18,997 nt of DNA from 4572-123 sp964418755 (GTDB taxonomy: Bacteria; Desulfobacterota; Desulfobacteria; Desulfobacterales; 4572-123). A program made the position numbers and the translations under genes. The stretch spans positions 1 through 18,997 of the forward strand of contig CAYQNS010000066.1 in assembly GCA_964418755.1 (NCBI GenBank). The letters run 5' to 3'. Below, piece by piece: positions 8,120-15,470 of this stretch (within the stretch, counting starts at the first letter, position 1; every line of letters starts with the position of its first letter). Below the pieces are notes generated by a model, which worked only from the letters and a program-made list of their open reading frames with translations, was not told where the DNA came from and did not search any database.

Positions 8120-9403
8120 TTATTGACCGAGCATCACTTCGATGATTTTTTTGTCTACATGATCCATTCCCTGGACGCAGAGTTTGCCCAGATTCCGGAT
8201 GGTGGATTCCGCACCGTTTCCGACGATTCCCTCGGTTTCGGATATGAAAATATTGTTTTTGGCGAGTTTGGCCGAGAGGATCGCTTCCCCGGAAGCTGTG
8301 GAGAGCTTGAACGCGCACCCGCCCTTGGCCCCGTCACACACCATGCCGGCCAGATCTCCGCTCATATTGTTGATGGTGCCGGCGATCTGGTCGTCATTGC
8401 ATCCCAAGAGCCAGGCCACGGCAACGCTGGCGCCGATACCGGCGGCAATGGCGCATCCGCAGATGGGGGAGAGGCTTCCCGTAAATTCTTTGATATAGAT
8501 GGTTACCAGGTGGCTGAAAGCCAGAGCCCGGACCAGTTTTTCATTATCGCTGCCCAGCTCCCGGCAGGTCAACAGCACGGGCAGGATGGCAGTCAGACCG
8601 TGATTTCCGCTTCCGGCACTGCTCATCACCGGCAGTTTGACACCCGCCATGCGGGCATCGGTAGCCGCGGAGGTATAGATTCTTACCCGGTTGACCAGGT
8701 TGTCCTCCAGCTCCCCTTTGTCCATGAGGGCCTTCAGACCGGCTCCGAGTCCAAGGCCGGGCTTATCCCTGAGGCCGACATTGGCCATCTTCATATTCAT
8801 GTCCGCCCCTTTGGCCAGAAATGCAATTTTTTTAAAGGGGATGGTCTCAATGGTTTCCCTGAGCTGTCTGATCGTTAGAGCCCCGAGTTTGTCCATGGCC
8901 TGATGATCGTTTGCATCTGCTGCCTGCGCGGTTTTTTCCATGATAACGGCATTGTTTTTTTCCACCCGGACAATATTGGTATGGTGGTCCAGGATGATGC
9001 ATCTGCTGCTTCCCTGATCCGTAACAACCCTGGCTTCGATATAAAAAGAGGCCTTGGTTTCTTCCAGGCTGATGGTGATGATGCCACGATCCAGAATGGC
9101 CCTGGCCGCGGTAATATACGCATCATTAACCTTGTCGAAAAGCTCGAGTCCCAGATCGGGATTGCCGCAAACAAGGGAAAGGGCCACGGCAAAGGGGATC
9201 CCGGACTCGCTAGTCCCGGGAATACCCACCAGCATGCCATTTTTAAAAATGTTCGGGCTGACGATGACATCGACCGTTTTAAGATCGCCCTTGACTTCAC
9301 CATAGGCCCTGGCCACGGCCAGGGCAGCGGCAACCGGCTCGGTACAGCCCAGAGAAGGTCTTACCTTGTCTTTTAAAATCGCAACAATTTTGTTATAATC
9401 CAT
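8120..9403 (-). CDS. cyuA: L-cysteine desulfidase family protein (CyuA/UPF0597)
   Basis: This 427-residue protein of the CyuA/UPF0597 family relates to the catalytic subunit of Fe-S serine dehydratases. Members break L-cysteine into sulfide, ammonia and pyruvate using an oxygen-sensitive [4Fe-4S] cluster. Conserved cysteine sites are visible: SLGCTEPVA near the N-terminus, SPICGCAIAAG, and GMVCDGAKGGCAFKL in the C-terminal third. SSAGSGNHGLTAILP is another family block. Length matches E. coli CyuA (about 436). The upstream AGGAG is 11 bases from the ATG, slightly long. It lies 32 bases after ridA, whose product removes the 2-aminoacrylate such enzymes release, so the pair makes biochemical sense. 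Confidence 0.85.
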   Translation of the reverse strand: MDYNKIVAILKDKVRPSLGCTEPVAAALAVARAYGEVKGDLKTVDVIVSPNIFKNGMLVGIPGTSESGIPFAVALSLVCGNPDLGLELFDKVNDAYITAARAILDRGIITISLEETKASFYIEARVVTDQGSSRCIILDHHTNIVRVEKNNAVIMEKTAQAADANDHQAMDKLGALTIRQLRETIETIPFKKIAFLAKGADMNMKMANVGLRDKPGLGLGAGLKALMDKGELEDNLVNRVRIYTSAATDARMAGVKLPVMSSAGSGNHGLTAILPVLLTCRELGSDNEKLVRALAFSHLVTIYIKEFTGSLSPICGCAIAAGIGASVAVAWLLGCNDDQIAGTINNMSGDLAGMVCDGAKGGCAFKLSTASGEAILSAKLAKNNIFISETEGIVGNGAESTIRNLGKLCVQGMDHVDKKIIEVMLGQ

Positions 9404-9435
9404 ATTTTTTTAGGACTCCTTTGTTTCGGCGATGC

Positions 9436-9837
9436 CTAACAATCCAGCAGCAAAATTGACTCGATTTCAATATCAGCACCCAGCGGAAGGGCCGCCACCT
9501 GAACCGCGGAACGGGCCGGCGGATTTTTTTCGAAATAGCTTGCATAGGCCTTGTTAACCACCGCAAAATCATTCATGTCGGTCAGAAATACCGTGGTTTT
9601 CACCACCCGGTCCAGGTCGGCGCCGGCGGCCCTGGCCAGGGCACGGATATTTTTAAAGATTTGATGAGTCCTGTCTTCGATGTTACCCTGCACCATCTTG
9701 CCGGTCTCAGGATCAATGGCCAGCTGGCCTGATAAAAAAACAAGGTTGCCGGCGGCAATGCCCTGGCTGTAAGGCCCAATGGCCGCAGGTGCCCGGGATG
9801 TATGTATTGTTTTGATAACGCAGTTTTTTGGTTCCAT
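9436..9837 (-). CDS. ridA: RidA family enamine/imine deaminase
   Basis: This 133-residue protein hydrolyses reactive 2-aminoacrylate or other enamines to 2-keto acids. Family blocks are IGPYSQGI, LVFLSGQLAIDPETG, GADLDRVVKTTVFLTDM and PARSAVQVAALPLGADIEIES; the arginine in ARSAV binds substrate carboxylate. I chose the ATG at 9835-9837 (MEPKNC) because AAAGGA lies seven bases upstream; a longer frame from 9855 lacks a site. It ends in TAG. If that TAG were read through, 20 more codons would follow before TAA, overlapping the start of cyuA in another frame. It is the first gene of the ridA-cyuA-cbiR operon. Confidence 0.92.
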   Translation of the reverse strand: MEPKNCVIKTIHTSRAPAAIGPYSQGIAAGNLVFLSGQLAIDPETGKMVQGNIEDRTHQIFKNIRALARAAGADLDRVVKTTVFLTDMNDFAVVNKAYASYFEKNPPARSAVQVAALPLGADIEIESILLLDC

Positions 9838-9860
9838 TTTTTCATCCTTTATCAATATTT

Positions 9861-9909
9861 AAAAAAAGAAGAATTACCCATAATCCTTTACTTTATATGT
9901 TAATTCTTC
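9861..9909 (-). terminator. Candidate terminator or attenuator ahead of ridA
   Basis: GAAGAATTA (9868-9876) and TAATTCTTC (9901-9909) form a perfect 9-bp stem with a 24-base loop. On the minus strand it is followed by seven T (9867-9861). The stem is AT-rich, so strength is doubtful. It lies between the BCCT gene and ridA and would separate the two units or act in the ridA leader. Confidence 0.4.
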
Positions 9910-10128
9910 AGAAATATCAAATGTAATATATGGATGCAGGATTGACGGCAGGGAGATGACTCCTGCCAAACCGGGAACAGCTTCCTGCCCCCAGCGCTTC
10001 GCCATCCGGAGATATCGTTTGTGAGCCATCCCCAAAATATTTTTATAATAATGATGTTAAAGGGGGAAAAATAGGAGCGTCATATAGACAGCTGGTGGAA
10101 AATTTTGTCAGGGGGCCGGACGGAAGTT

Positions 10129-11670
10129 TTATCCGTAAATGCTGTTATACTCTTCATCCAGGCCTTTTTTAAGGCTGAAAAGCATTGCCAGCAGTATCCC
10201 GGTAAGGGGTAACCCGGCAACAAGGGTTGCTGACTGCAAAGCGATCAGACCTCCGCCAAGCAGCAGGGCCGCTGCAACACCCCCCTGAAGGCTGGCCCAG
10301 AAAACACGCTGAATGGCGGGCGGATTGGTTTTGCCGCCGCCGGTTATGATAGTGATGACCAGGGTTGCTGAGTTGGATGATGTTATGAAGAATAAAGCGG
10401 CCAGGACAATCACTGTAATGGAACTAATGCCGGACAGGGGAAGGTTTTCAAAGAATGTGTATATGGCGGTGCAGAGTTTCTTGTCGATGGCCTGAGCGAT
10501 TCCTGCTCCCTCGAACATTTCCATATACAGCGCAGAACTGCCAAAAATAGTAAGCCACAAAAATGTCAGCAGGGTGGGTGCGAACAAAACGCCTGAGATA
10601 AATTCCCTTATGGTTCTTCCTTTGGAGATTCGTGCAATAAACATTCCGACAAACGGGGCCCATGTAATCCACCAGGCCCAGTAAAAGATGGTCCAGGAGT
10701 TTTGCCGTTCGTTTCGCGAAAAGACCTCGGTAAATAAGGATATATTCCAAAATTGGCTGAAGTAATTTCCTATGTTTTGCGGTATGGCGTTTAAAATAAA
10801 TAATGTCGGTCCTGCCAAAAAAATAAACGCCATCAGAAAAATACCCAGAACGATAGTGATAATGCTAAGCTGTTTTATTCCTGAATACACCCCCCCAACA
10901 ACGGACAACGTTACACAAACGGTGATGATGACAATCAGTGTGATTTGCACCGTGGTGCTTATGGGCACTCCCAAAATATAGTTTAACCCCGCGTTGATTT
11001 GACAAACAGCCAGGCCCATGGTAGTTGCCACACCGAATAATGTCGCAACGCAGGCGAAAATATCAATGGCAATTCCGATGGGGCCGTAAATTTTTTTACC
11101 GATTAGCGGATAGAAGACACTGCTTATGGTCAAAGGAAGTCCGCGGCTGAATGCGAAAAAACCCAGCCCCAGCCCCACCAGGGCATATAGCGCCCAGGCA
11201 TGTAAGCCCCAGTGAAAAAAAGTTAGGGCCATGGAGAGATTTGCCGCTGCAACGGTTTTGGCGGCTACTCCCATGGGCGGAGGTGTAACATAGTGGAAGA
11301 TAGGTTCGGCAACGCCGTAAAATACAAGCCCTATTCCCATGCCGGCGCTGAAAAGCATGAAAAACCATGCCAAAAGGCTGAATTCCGGTGTGCTGTCCGG
11401 ACCGCCGATTTTCAACTTTGCGTATTTGGAAAAGAACAGGAAAATCGTATAGAATAATATTACATTGACCACAATGACAAAGAACCAGCCGGTGTATTCA
11501 CATATCCATAACCGGGCTGCGCTGAACACAGTGCCGGCAGTTTTGACGTTGATTAACTCAAGTATCAGAAGTCCTACGATAATAATTGCCGATGCCCAGA
11601 AGACCGGTGGATTGATTTCAAGACCGAGTGGATTTTTTTTGGCAGACTTGCCCGAGCCATTACCTATCAT
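10129..11670 (-). CDS. BCCT-family betaine/carnitine/choline transporter
   Basis: This 513-residue membrane protein has about 12 transmembrane helices. It shows the BCCT signature SWTIFYWAWWITWAP followed by FVGMFIARISKGRTIREF, and the substrate-pocket block SAGMGIGLVFYGVAEP. The family moves quaternary amines such as glycine betaine, carnitine or choline, driven by ion gradients or by exchange. The start ATG at 11668-11670 is preceded by AGAGGG at six bases; the eight-residue longer version from 11694 has no such site. Lacking the long regulated C-terminal tail of osmotic BetP/OpuD types, and lying beside metV and within 8 kb of mtbB, it more likely supplies methylated amines for catabolism than for osmoprotection (inference). 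It follows metV by 66 bases. Confidence 0.93.
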   Translation of the reverse strand: MIGNGSGKSAKKNPLGLEINPPVFWASAIIIVGLLILELINVKTAGTVFSAARLWICEYTGWFFVIVVNVILFYTIFLFFSKYAKLKIGGPDSTPEFSLLAWFFMLFSAGMGIGLVFYGVAEPIFHYVTPPPMGVAAKTVAAANLSMALTFFHWGLHAWALYALVGLGLGFFAFSRGLPLTISSVFYPLIGKKIYGPIGIAIDIFACVATLFGVATTMGLAVCQINAGLNYILGVPISTTVQITLIVIITVCVTLSVVGGVYSGIKQLSIITIVLGIFLMAFIFLAGPTLFILNAIPQNIGNYFSQFWNISLFTEVFSRNERQNSWTIFYWAWWITWAPFVGMFIARISKGRTIREFISGVLFAPTLLTFLWLTIFGSSALYMEMFEGAGIAQAIDKKLCTAIYTFFENLPLSGISSITVIVLAALFFITSSNSATLVITIITGGGKTNPPAIQRVFWASLQGGVAAALLLGGGLIALQSATLVAGLPLTGILLAMLFSLKKGLDEEYNSIYG

Positions 11671-11736
11671 ATATCCCTCTTTCCCCTGTATCAACGATTA
11701 GGTCGCGAACTCAATAACCTGGATCAGGATTCTTTA

Positions 11737-12426
11737 CTAATAATTTTCAAAGTATCTTTTTTTGTAGGGCTCCTGAACAATAGTTCTCTGAATCTGGTTC
11801 TCCCACTCTGCCGGCGGACGAATTTTCAGGATGTCTTCGAGGCGGTTCTGTTTTTTGAGTCGATCATAGATATCGCACCATGCACAGGGAACATCATAAG
11901 GTACAGATGGGTTTATTTCGCATTTGCCCTCGGAGACGCCGCCGCAGGGACCGTTAAAAAGACTTTTGGCACACCGGGTTACAGGGCAGATACCGCCTGT
12001 ATAGCCGAGAACGCATTCTCCGCAGGCCCGGCATTTCTCTTCATACACCCCGATATCTCTATCGATTCCGATAGCGACCGTGTTTACCGCCGGGAAGACC
12101 GGTTTGTCCGAAAATTTTTCAGCAAGGAGCTGAATTCCGGCGCCACAGGCCATGGAGATCAGGCAGTCATAGTCTTTTACGATTTCATCGAGTTCTACAA
12201 GATACTGCAGATTGCATGCCCTTTCGACGGTATACCCGTATATTCGGGTCGGCAGTTTATCGGACTTAAAGGTTAAATTAAGCTCGGTATTTAACGCGTT
12301 GACTTCTTTTTGCCCCCCGCCAAGGCAGACAGATGCGCATCCGCCGCAACCGATGTTCAGTATTTTCTTGTATTTTTTTACGGAGGATTTAATCTCCTCA
12401 AAGGGTTTTCGCTCTACTTTGACCAA
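11737..12426 (-). CDS. metV: Methylene-tetrahydrofolate reductase C-terminal domain protein (MetV)
   Basis: This 229-residue, cysteine-rich protein is of the MetV type, the Fe-S/zinc partner of MetF that links methylene-tetrahydrofolate reductase to electron carriers. Cysteines sit in CGGCASVC (27, 30, 34), CRACGEC (133, 136, 139), GICPVTRCAK (148, 153), GPCGG (162), Cys170 and CAWC (182, 185). The GICPVTRCAKSLFNGPCGG block is the family hallmark. Translation starts at TTG (12424-12426), fixed by CAGGAGG five bases upstream. It ends with TAG directly followed by TAA. No metF is adjacent, unlike many metF-metV pairs. The neighbours encode an HdrC-like Fe-S protein, cytochrome b and cytochrome c3, suggesting its electrons go to the membrane (inference). 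Confidence 0.88.
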   Translation of the reverse strand: MVKVERKPFEEIKSSVKKYKKILNIGCGGCASVCLGGGQKEVNALNTELNLTFKSDKLPTRIYGYTVERACNLQYLVELDEIVKDYDCLISMACGAGIQLLAEKFSDKPVFPAVNTVAIGIDRDIGVYEEKCRACGECVLGYTGGICPVTRCAKSLFNGPCGGVSEGKCEINPSVPYDVPCAWCDIYDRLKKQNRLEDILKIRPPAEWENQIQRTIVQEPYKKRYFENY

Positions 12427-12577
12427 CGATACCTCCTGGACGACGGTCCATTTGTAATAAAATTGAAGGGTTGCTCCTTCGGTCTGGTTTGTTGCTTACA
12501 TATTCAATTATTCAAGATAGAAACACATGCCATCATTTTTCGACGCAAATTTAAAAAATTTTGAATAAAGAAATTCA

Positions 12578-13066
12578 TTACTCGGATTGTTCAGGTTTTT
12601 GCTGTACGTGGCACTCTCCGCAAAGAGTGGGTGCCGGCATCTCTCCGCTTTGCGCAAAGGCCTTCCATTGAATTCCTTTACGAGGGATCCAATATTTTTT
12701 TTTGCTTTCCTGATGGCATGATATGCATAAATCATGGAATGCATCCTCAAGATCTATTTTTGTTTTTGAATTATGGCAGGAACAGCATGAAACATTCGGA
12801 TCGCCTTCTTCCAGTTCCGAGTCATCTAAAACATTTTCTCCGTTTTCATAAATGTGATGGCAATCCAGACAATCAACCTCATCCATGTGCAATTCATGGG
12901 GAAACATCACGGCAGAACGTTGTTTTTTACCGTTTGCTTCCTTTTGAAAACAATCAATGTCATGATCCAATGCTATCTCTTCCGGTTGAGCAAGGGCTAT
13001 TGGAATACCGGCAACAGAAAAAAATAGAATAAAAGCTGATATATATAATTTTTTTTGAAAATACAT
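12578..13066 (-). CDS. Periplasmic tetraheme cytochrome c, class III (TmcA-like)
   Basis: This 162-residue protein has a signal peptide (about 1-26, cut after ALA). It holds four CxxCH heme sites: Cys66-His70, Cys94-His98, Cys114-His118 and Cys149-His153. Candidate distal ligands are His57 and His60 in FPHELH, His71 and His111. Size and layout fit cytochrome c3. The middle is strongly acidic (DDSELEEGDP), resembling the acidic type II c3 (TmcA) that docks to a membrane complex rather than the basic type I. It is 49 bases behind the HdrC-like gene, consistent with a Tmc-like complex. It would pass electrons between the periplasmic pool and the cytochrome b. Confidence 0.9.
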   Translation of the reverse strand: MYFQKKLYISAFILFFSVAGIPIALAQPEEIALDHDIDCFQKEANGKKQRSAVMFPHELHMDEVDCLDCHHIYENGENVLDDSELEEGDPNVSCCSCHNSKTKIDLEDAFHDLCISCHQESKKKYWIPRKGIQWKAFAQSGEMPAPTLCGECHVQQKPEQSE

Positions 13067-13115
13067 TTTCCCCTACACTTTCAGCAGTTTATGCCGCAGG
13101 ATCATAGAAAATAAA

Positions 13116-13499
13116 TTATTTTTCATCAAATTCAGGCAAAATACCCTGTTCGCGGCAAATGCCCCTGGTAAGTGCCAGCATACCCGGGATATCGATACCC
13201 ATCGGGCAGTAGCAACGTGTGCAAAGAACACATCTTTCCCAGACGATCTCTTTTATTTCTTCCAAGCCCTTTCTGTCAATTTTTCCTTTTTGCTTATATA
13301 ATCTGCCCAGGGAATTGATGAATTTGTGGGAAGGCATATATATGGGGTTTTTCCCCCGGCTCATATAAAGAAAGCAACTTTCAGCACATAAAGTACAATG
13401 AACGCATAGTTTAAGTGATAAACTAATATGGGTTTTATTCCTGTCAATAGTTTCCCAAATTTTTTTTGTATCAATTTCCATTGTTTTTTTTTCTGACAT
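13116..13499 (-). CDS. HdrC-like two-cluster Fe-S protein of a Tmc-like complex
   Basis: This 127-residue cytoplasmic ferredoxin-like protein resembles HdrC or the N-terminal part of TmcB/DsrK, lacking the CCG domains those larger proteins carry. Cluster 1 is CVHCTLCAESC (32, 35, 38, 42). Cluster 2 is CVLCTRCYCP (90, 93, 96, 98), whose last spacing is one residue rather than the normal three. I chose the ATG at 13497-13499 (MSEKKT) with GGGGA upstream; the 33-residue longer frame from 13598 is not conserved-looking. It would relay electrons between a soluble donor (perhaps MetV/MetF) and the neighbouring cytochrome b. Confidence 0.82.
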   Translation of the reverse strand: MSEKKTMEIDTKKIWETIDRNKTHISLSLKLCVHCTLCAESCFLYMSRGKNPIYMPSHKFINSLGRLYKQKGKIDRKGLEEIKEIVWERCVLCTRCYCPMGIDIPGMLALTRGICREQGILPEFDEK

Positions 13500-13618
13500 C
13501 GAATTCCCCGTCATGCATAGAATCGTGAACAAAGATTGCGAAGGATTTTGGTTTGCCGGTTTTATATAAGATCGGGCAAGGCGTGTTAAAGGTCGCATAT
13601 TTTACGTATGTGGGTTCT

Positions 13619-13739
13619 AACGCAACGCAGACACGCAGGAAAATGCAACGCTGACGCGGACCAAAAGACGAGCAAGATTGTTCAAGCTGTTGAATTCACA
13701 ATTATAAGTATATTGTGTCCATTTGGACAGGTTTTTTTT
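13619..13739. repeat. Dispersed ACGCAGACACGCAGG-type repeat and inverted repeats
   Basis: In the 244-base gap between the HdrC-like and cytochrome b genes lies a purine-rich direct repeat series (13619-13660, ACGCAACGCAGACACGCAGG and a looser copy). This type of degenerate 6-8 base repeat is widespread between genes in Desulfobacterota. Next come CACAAT/ATTGTG (13697-13702 and 13712-13717) and a perfect TGTCCA-TT-TGGACA palindrome (13716-13729) followed on the plus strand by eight T, which would terminate rightward transcription. Confidence 0.45.
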
Positions 13740-13743
13740 AAAG

Positions 13744-14505
13744 TTACCATTTTTCAATATCAAATTTTTCTTTACCGAAATACCATTTTTTTAAACTAAA
13801 TTTTGGACCCCCGAAATACCACCTCCTGATGCCGCTGCCAAAGCTGTTTTCATGGGCGATCAGAAAACGATTGATAAAAAAGAATATCATGTGCACCAGC
13901 TTTGTGAAAGGCAATAGAATAAGCATTAATGCACCGGAGAGCATGTGCAGGATGATAATGGGTTTATAATCCGATATCTGGTGAAAGGCTAAAATACCGG
14001 TCAGGAAAGGAGCGGCCGTCAAAAAAAGGATAAGGAAATCGGTAAAAGTGCTGATGGCTCGAACCCGTGCAACCAGTATCCTGCGAAAAAGAAAAAACAG
14101 GGCGCAGGTAATAACCAGTTGCGCCATGATATCGGTGATTTTTTCCGGCAGGCTGAAAAGCCTTATGCCCCATGATTCATAAATCAGTTGATTGTGTCCC
14201 AAAAGGAAAAGTGGCGCAGCAAACAGGCACACATGAAAGATGGATGTTATCGTTGTCATTACGGGATGTATACCGATAACCGAAACTTTGAGCGATGCAA
14301 GCCGGTTTGCCATGGATTTTTTGGGGAATCTGCCGGCAGAATATTTTTTATATTTGTGGATTGGCCTGAAGCGAATTTTGTCCGCCTTTCTGCTGAGTAT
14401 AAAAAATATCAGTACCTGGAATGCTGTTCCAACGAAAAAGACCAAAAATGCAAATAATGCCAGGGGCCCCCGCACAATGTCATAAAATATTTCTAAAGGA
14501 ATCAT
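13744..14505 (-). CDS. NarI/TmcC-like membrane cytochrome b
   Basis: This 253-residue integral membrane protein has about five to six helices. Histidines expected to bind b-hemes sit in SIFHVCLF and in LHMLSGALMLILLPFTKLVH, a pattern shared by NarI, DsrM, TmcC and related quinone or cytochrome-linked subunits. A basic loop (RKADKIRFRPIHKYKK) follows the first helix. With the HdrC-like and c3 proteins it would form a three-part trans-membrane electron path. The tail carries a duplicated motif, RRWYFGGPKFSLKKWYFGKEKF. It is the first gene of the minus-strand cluster; its ATG is preceded only by a weak site (AAG). A TTGACA at 14665-14670 (minus strand) is a possible -35 without a good -10. Confidence 0.82.
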   Translation of the reverse strand: MIPLEIFYDIVRGPLALFAFLVFFVGTAFQVLIFFILSRKADKIRFRPIHKYKKYSAGRFPKKSMANRLASLKVSVIGIHPVMTTITSIFHVCLFAAPLFLLGHNQLIYESWGIRLFSLPEKITDIMAQLVITCALFFLFRRILVARVRAISTFTDFLILFLTAAPFLTGILAFHQISDYKPIIILHMLSGALMLILLPFTKLVHMIFFFINRFLIAHENSFGSGIRRWYFGGPKFSLKKWYFGKEKFDIEKW

Positions 14506-15018
14506 ATCTTATATTCACCAGAATTTTATCAAATAGTTTTTTTTAAGTACAATATGTAGAGTTTTTTAATATCAGAACACCAGCATATTGTGTCTGAAGC
14601 TTCAAGATCCGATTTTTTCGAGTGCACCAAAAATGGAATTGCTGGTATCATTTTTTTTGTATCCTGTCAAGTTATTTTGCATTTAAATTTTGTTTGAAGG
14701 CATGCCGGTGTTTGTAATATTCTAAGAAGCGGTAAACACCGCCCGGCATTTCGGCCCGGATAACCAATACCAAATGTGCCGGCATGGTGGTCAAGACGTG
14801 GAAATTATAGACCACGGATGAAGATAAAGATTTGGCCGGGGGATTGGAATCCGTGTTTTTTTTGAAACGGTCGCTGAGAAACGGGCGGTGGCAGGGGCCG
14901 ATGCCCACGCAAAGACACGAAGAAGCAAAAATTTTTCTTTGCGGACTTTGCGGCTTTGCGTGAGACAATGTTTTTTGTATATTATGGTATAAAATTCGTA
15001 AATTTGAGAACTGAGAAA
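14506..15018. other. Gap between the mtbB remnant and the cytochrome b gene
   Basis: I find no supportable gene in these 513 bases. An inverted repeat ACAATATG/CATATTGT lies at 14549-14556 and 14584-14591. Its right arm shares ATATTGTGTC (14585-14594) with 13710-13719 on the other side of the cytochrome b gene. A possible -35 box on the minus strand lies at 14665-14670. A 98-codon open frame (14672-14968) starts inside a dispersed repeat and has no family resemblance, so I do not call it. Confidence 0.5.
14906..14965. repeat. Dispersed GCAAAGACACGAAG-type palindromic repeat
   Basis: CACGCAAAG (14906-14914) and CTTTGCGTG (14954-14962) are perfect 9-base inverted arms around an A5T5 centre and further CTTTGCGG units. 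This class of 'CGCAAAGACGC' repeat is common between genes in many delta-proteobacterial genomes. It does not encode protein. Confidence 0.7.
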
Positions 15019-15441
15019 CTAAAACGATTTATAGGTTTCGATGCCCACTCTTTGCTTGAACATATTGACGCAGTTGATTTCCAGATCAAGCAACTGGGCG
15101 ATTTTGAATTTGGCATCAATGCCCTTGGCCACTCCCGGTGATTCATTGACACAACCGATGTCAAGGGTCTCCCTGACTTCGTTCATGACAACCGTGTCGC
15201 CAAGATCCGCTACTGTAACACCCAGTTTTTCCGCCACATACTGCTTGGCTGCATCGATACGCATGCCCCGGTTCAGTTGCAGGCGTGCTACCAGATCTCC
15301 GGCAGTACGCATTCCGCCCATTCCCGAAACAACCGCATGCGCCGCATGCATTCCCAGTGGATCGCCGACGCCCACCTACAACCCGTCCAGGCGACAGATC
15401 TCCATGTGGGCCTTGAACGCTCCCAACTATACGTCCAAAAA
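15019..15441 (-). pseudogene. mtbB: 3' remnant of dimethylamine methyltransferase mtbB with in-frame pyrrolysine TAG
   Basis: The frame resembles the C-terminal third of MtbB, which transfers a methyl group from dimethylamine to its corrinoid protein. After the amber codon at 15376-15378 come 118 codons (VGVGDPLGMH... to ...TYKSF), ending in TAG at 15019-15021. About 17 recognisable codons precede the amber (LGAFKAHMEICRLDGL), then a second in-frame TAG at 15427-15429. The frame runs into the ABC permease stop at 15471, so the N-terminal two thirds are missing. The 118 residues are about 89% identical to the copy at 18617. Most base differences are silent, so the copies diverged under selection before or while this one was cut. 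Expression from ATG 15403-15405 with read-through is possible but unproven. Confidence 0.85.
15376..15378 (-). other. In-frame amber codon at the pyrrolysine position (remnant copy)
   Basis: The minus-strand codon TAG lies between LDGL and VGVGDPLGM. In Methanosarcina MtbB the same site reads VDGI-pyrrolysine-IGVGDPLGM. Homology continues on both sides without a gap, so the codon is a substitution site for pyrrolysine rather than a true end. Confidence 0.88.
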
Positions 15442-15470
15442 CGGCACCTTGTGATCCGTAGACAAGATTC

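Noticed and set aside
8114..8878. Plus-strand open frame of 254 codons
   Set aside because: It is antisense to cyuA, which carries all conserved cysteines and a matching operon context.
14672..14968. 98-codon minus-strand open frame in the gap before the mtbB remnant
   Set aside because: Its start lies in the dispersed GCAAAGACACGAAG-type repeat, and it has no ribosome site or recognisable domain.
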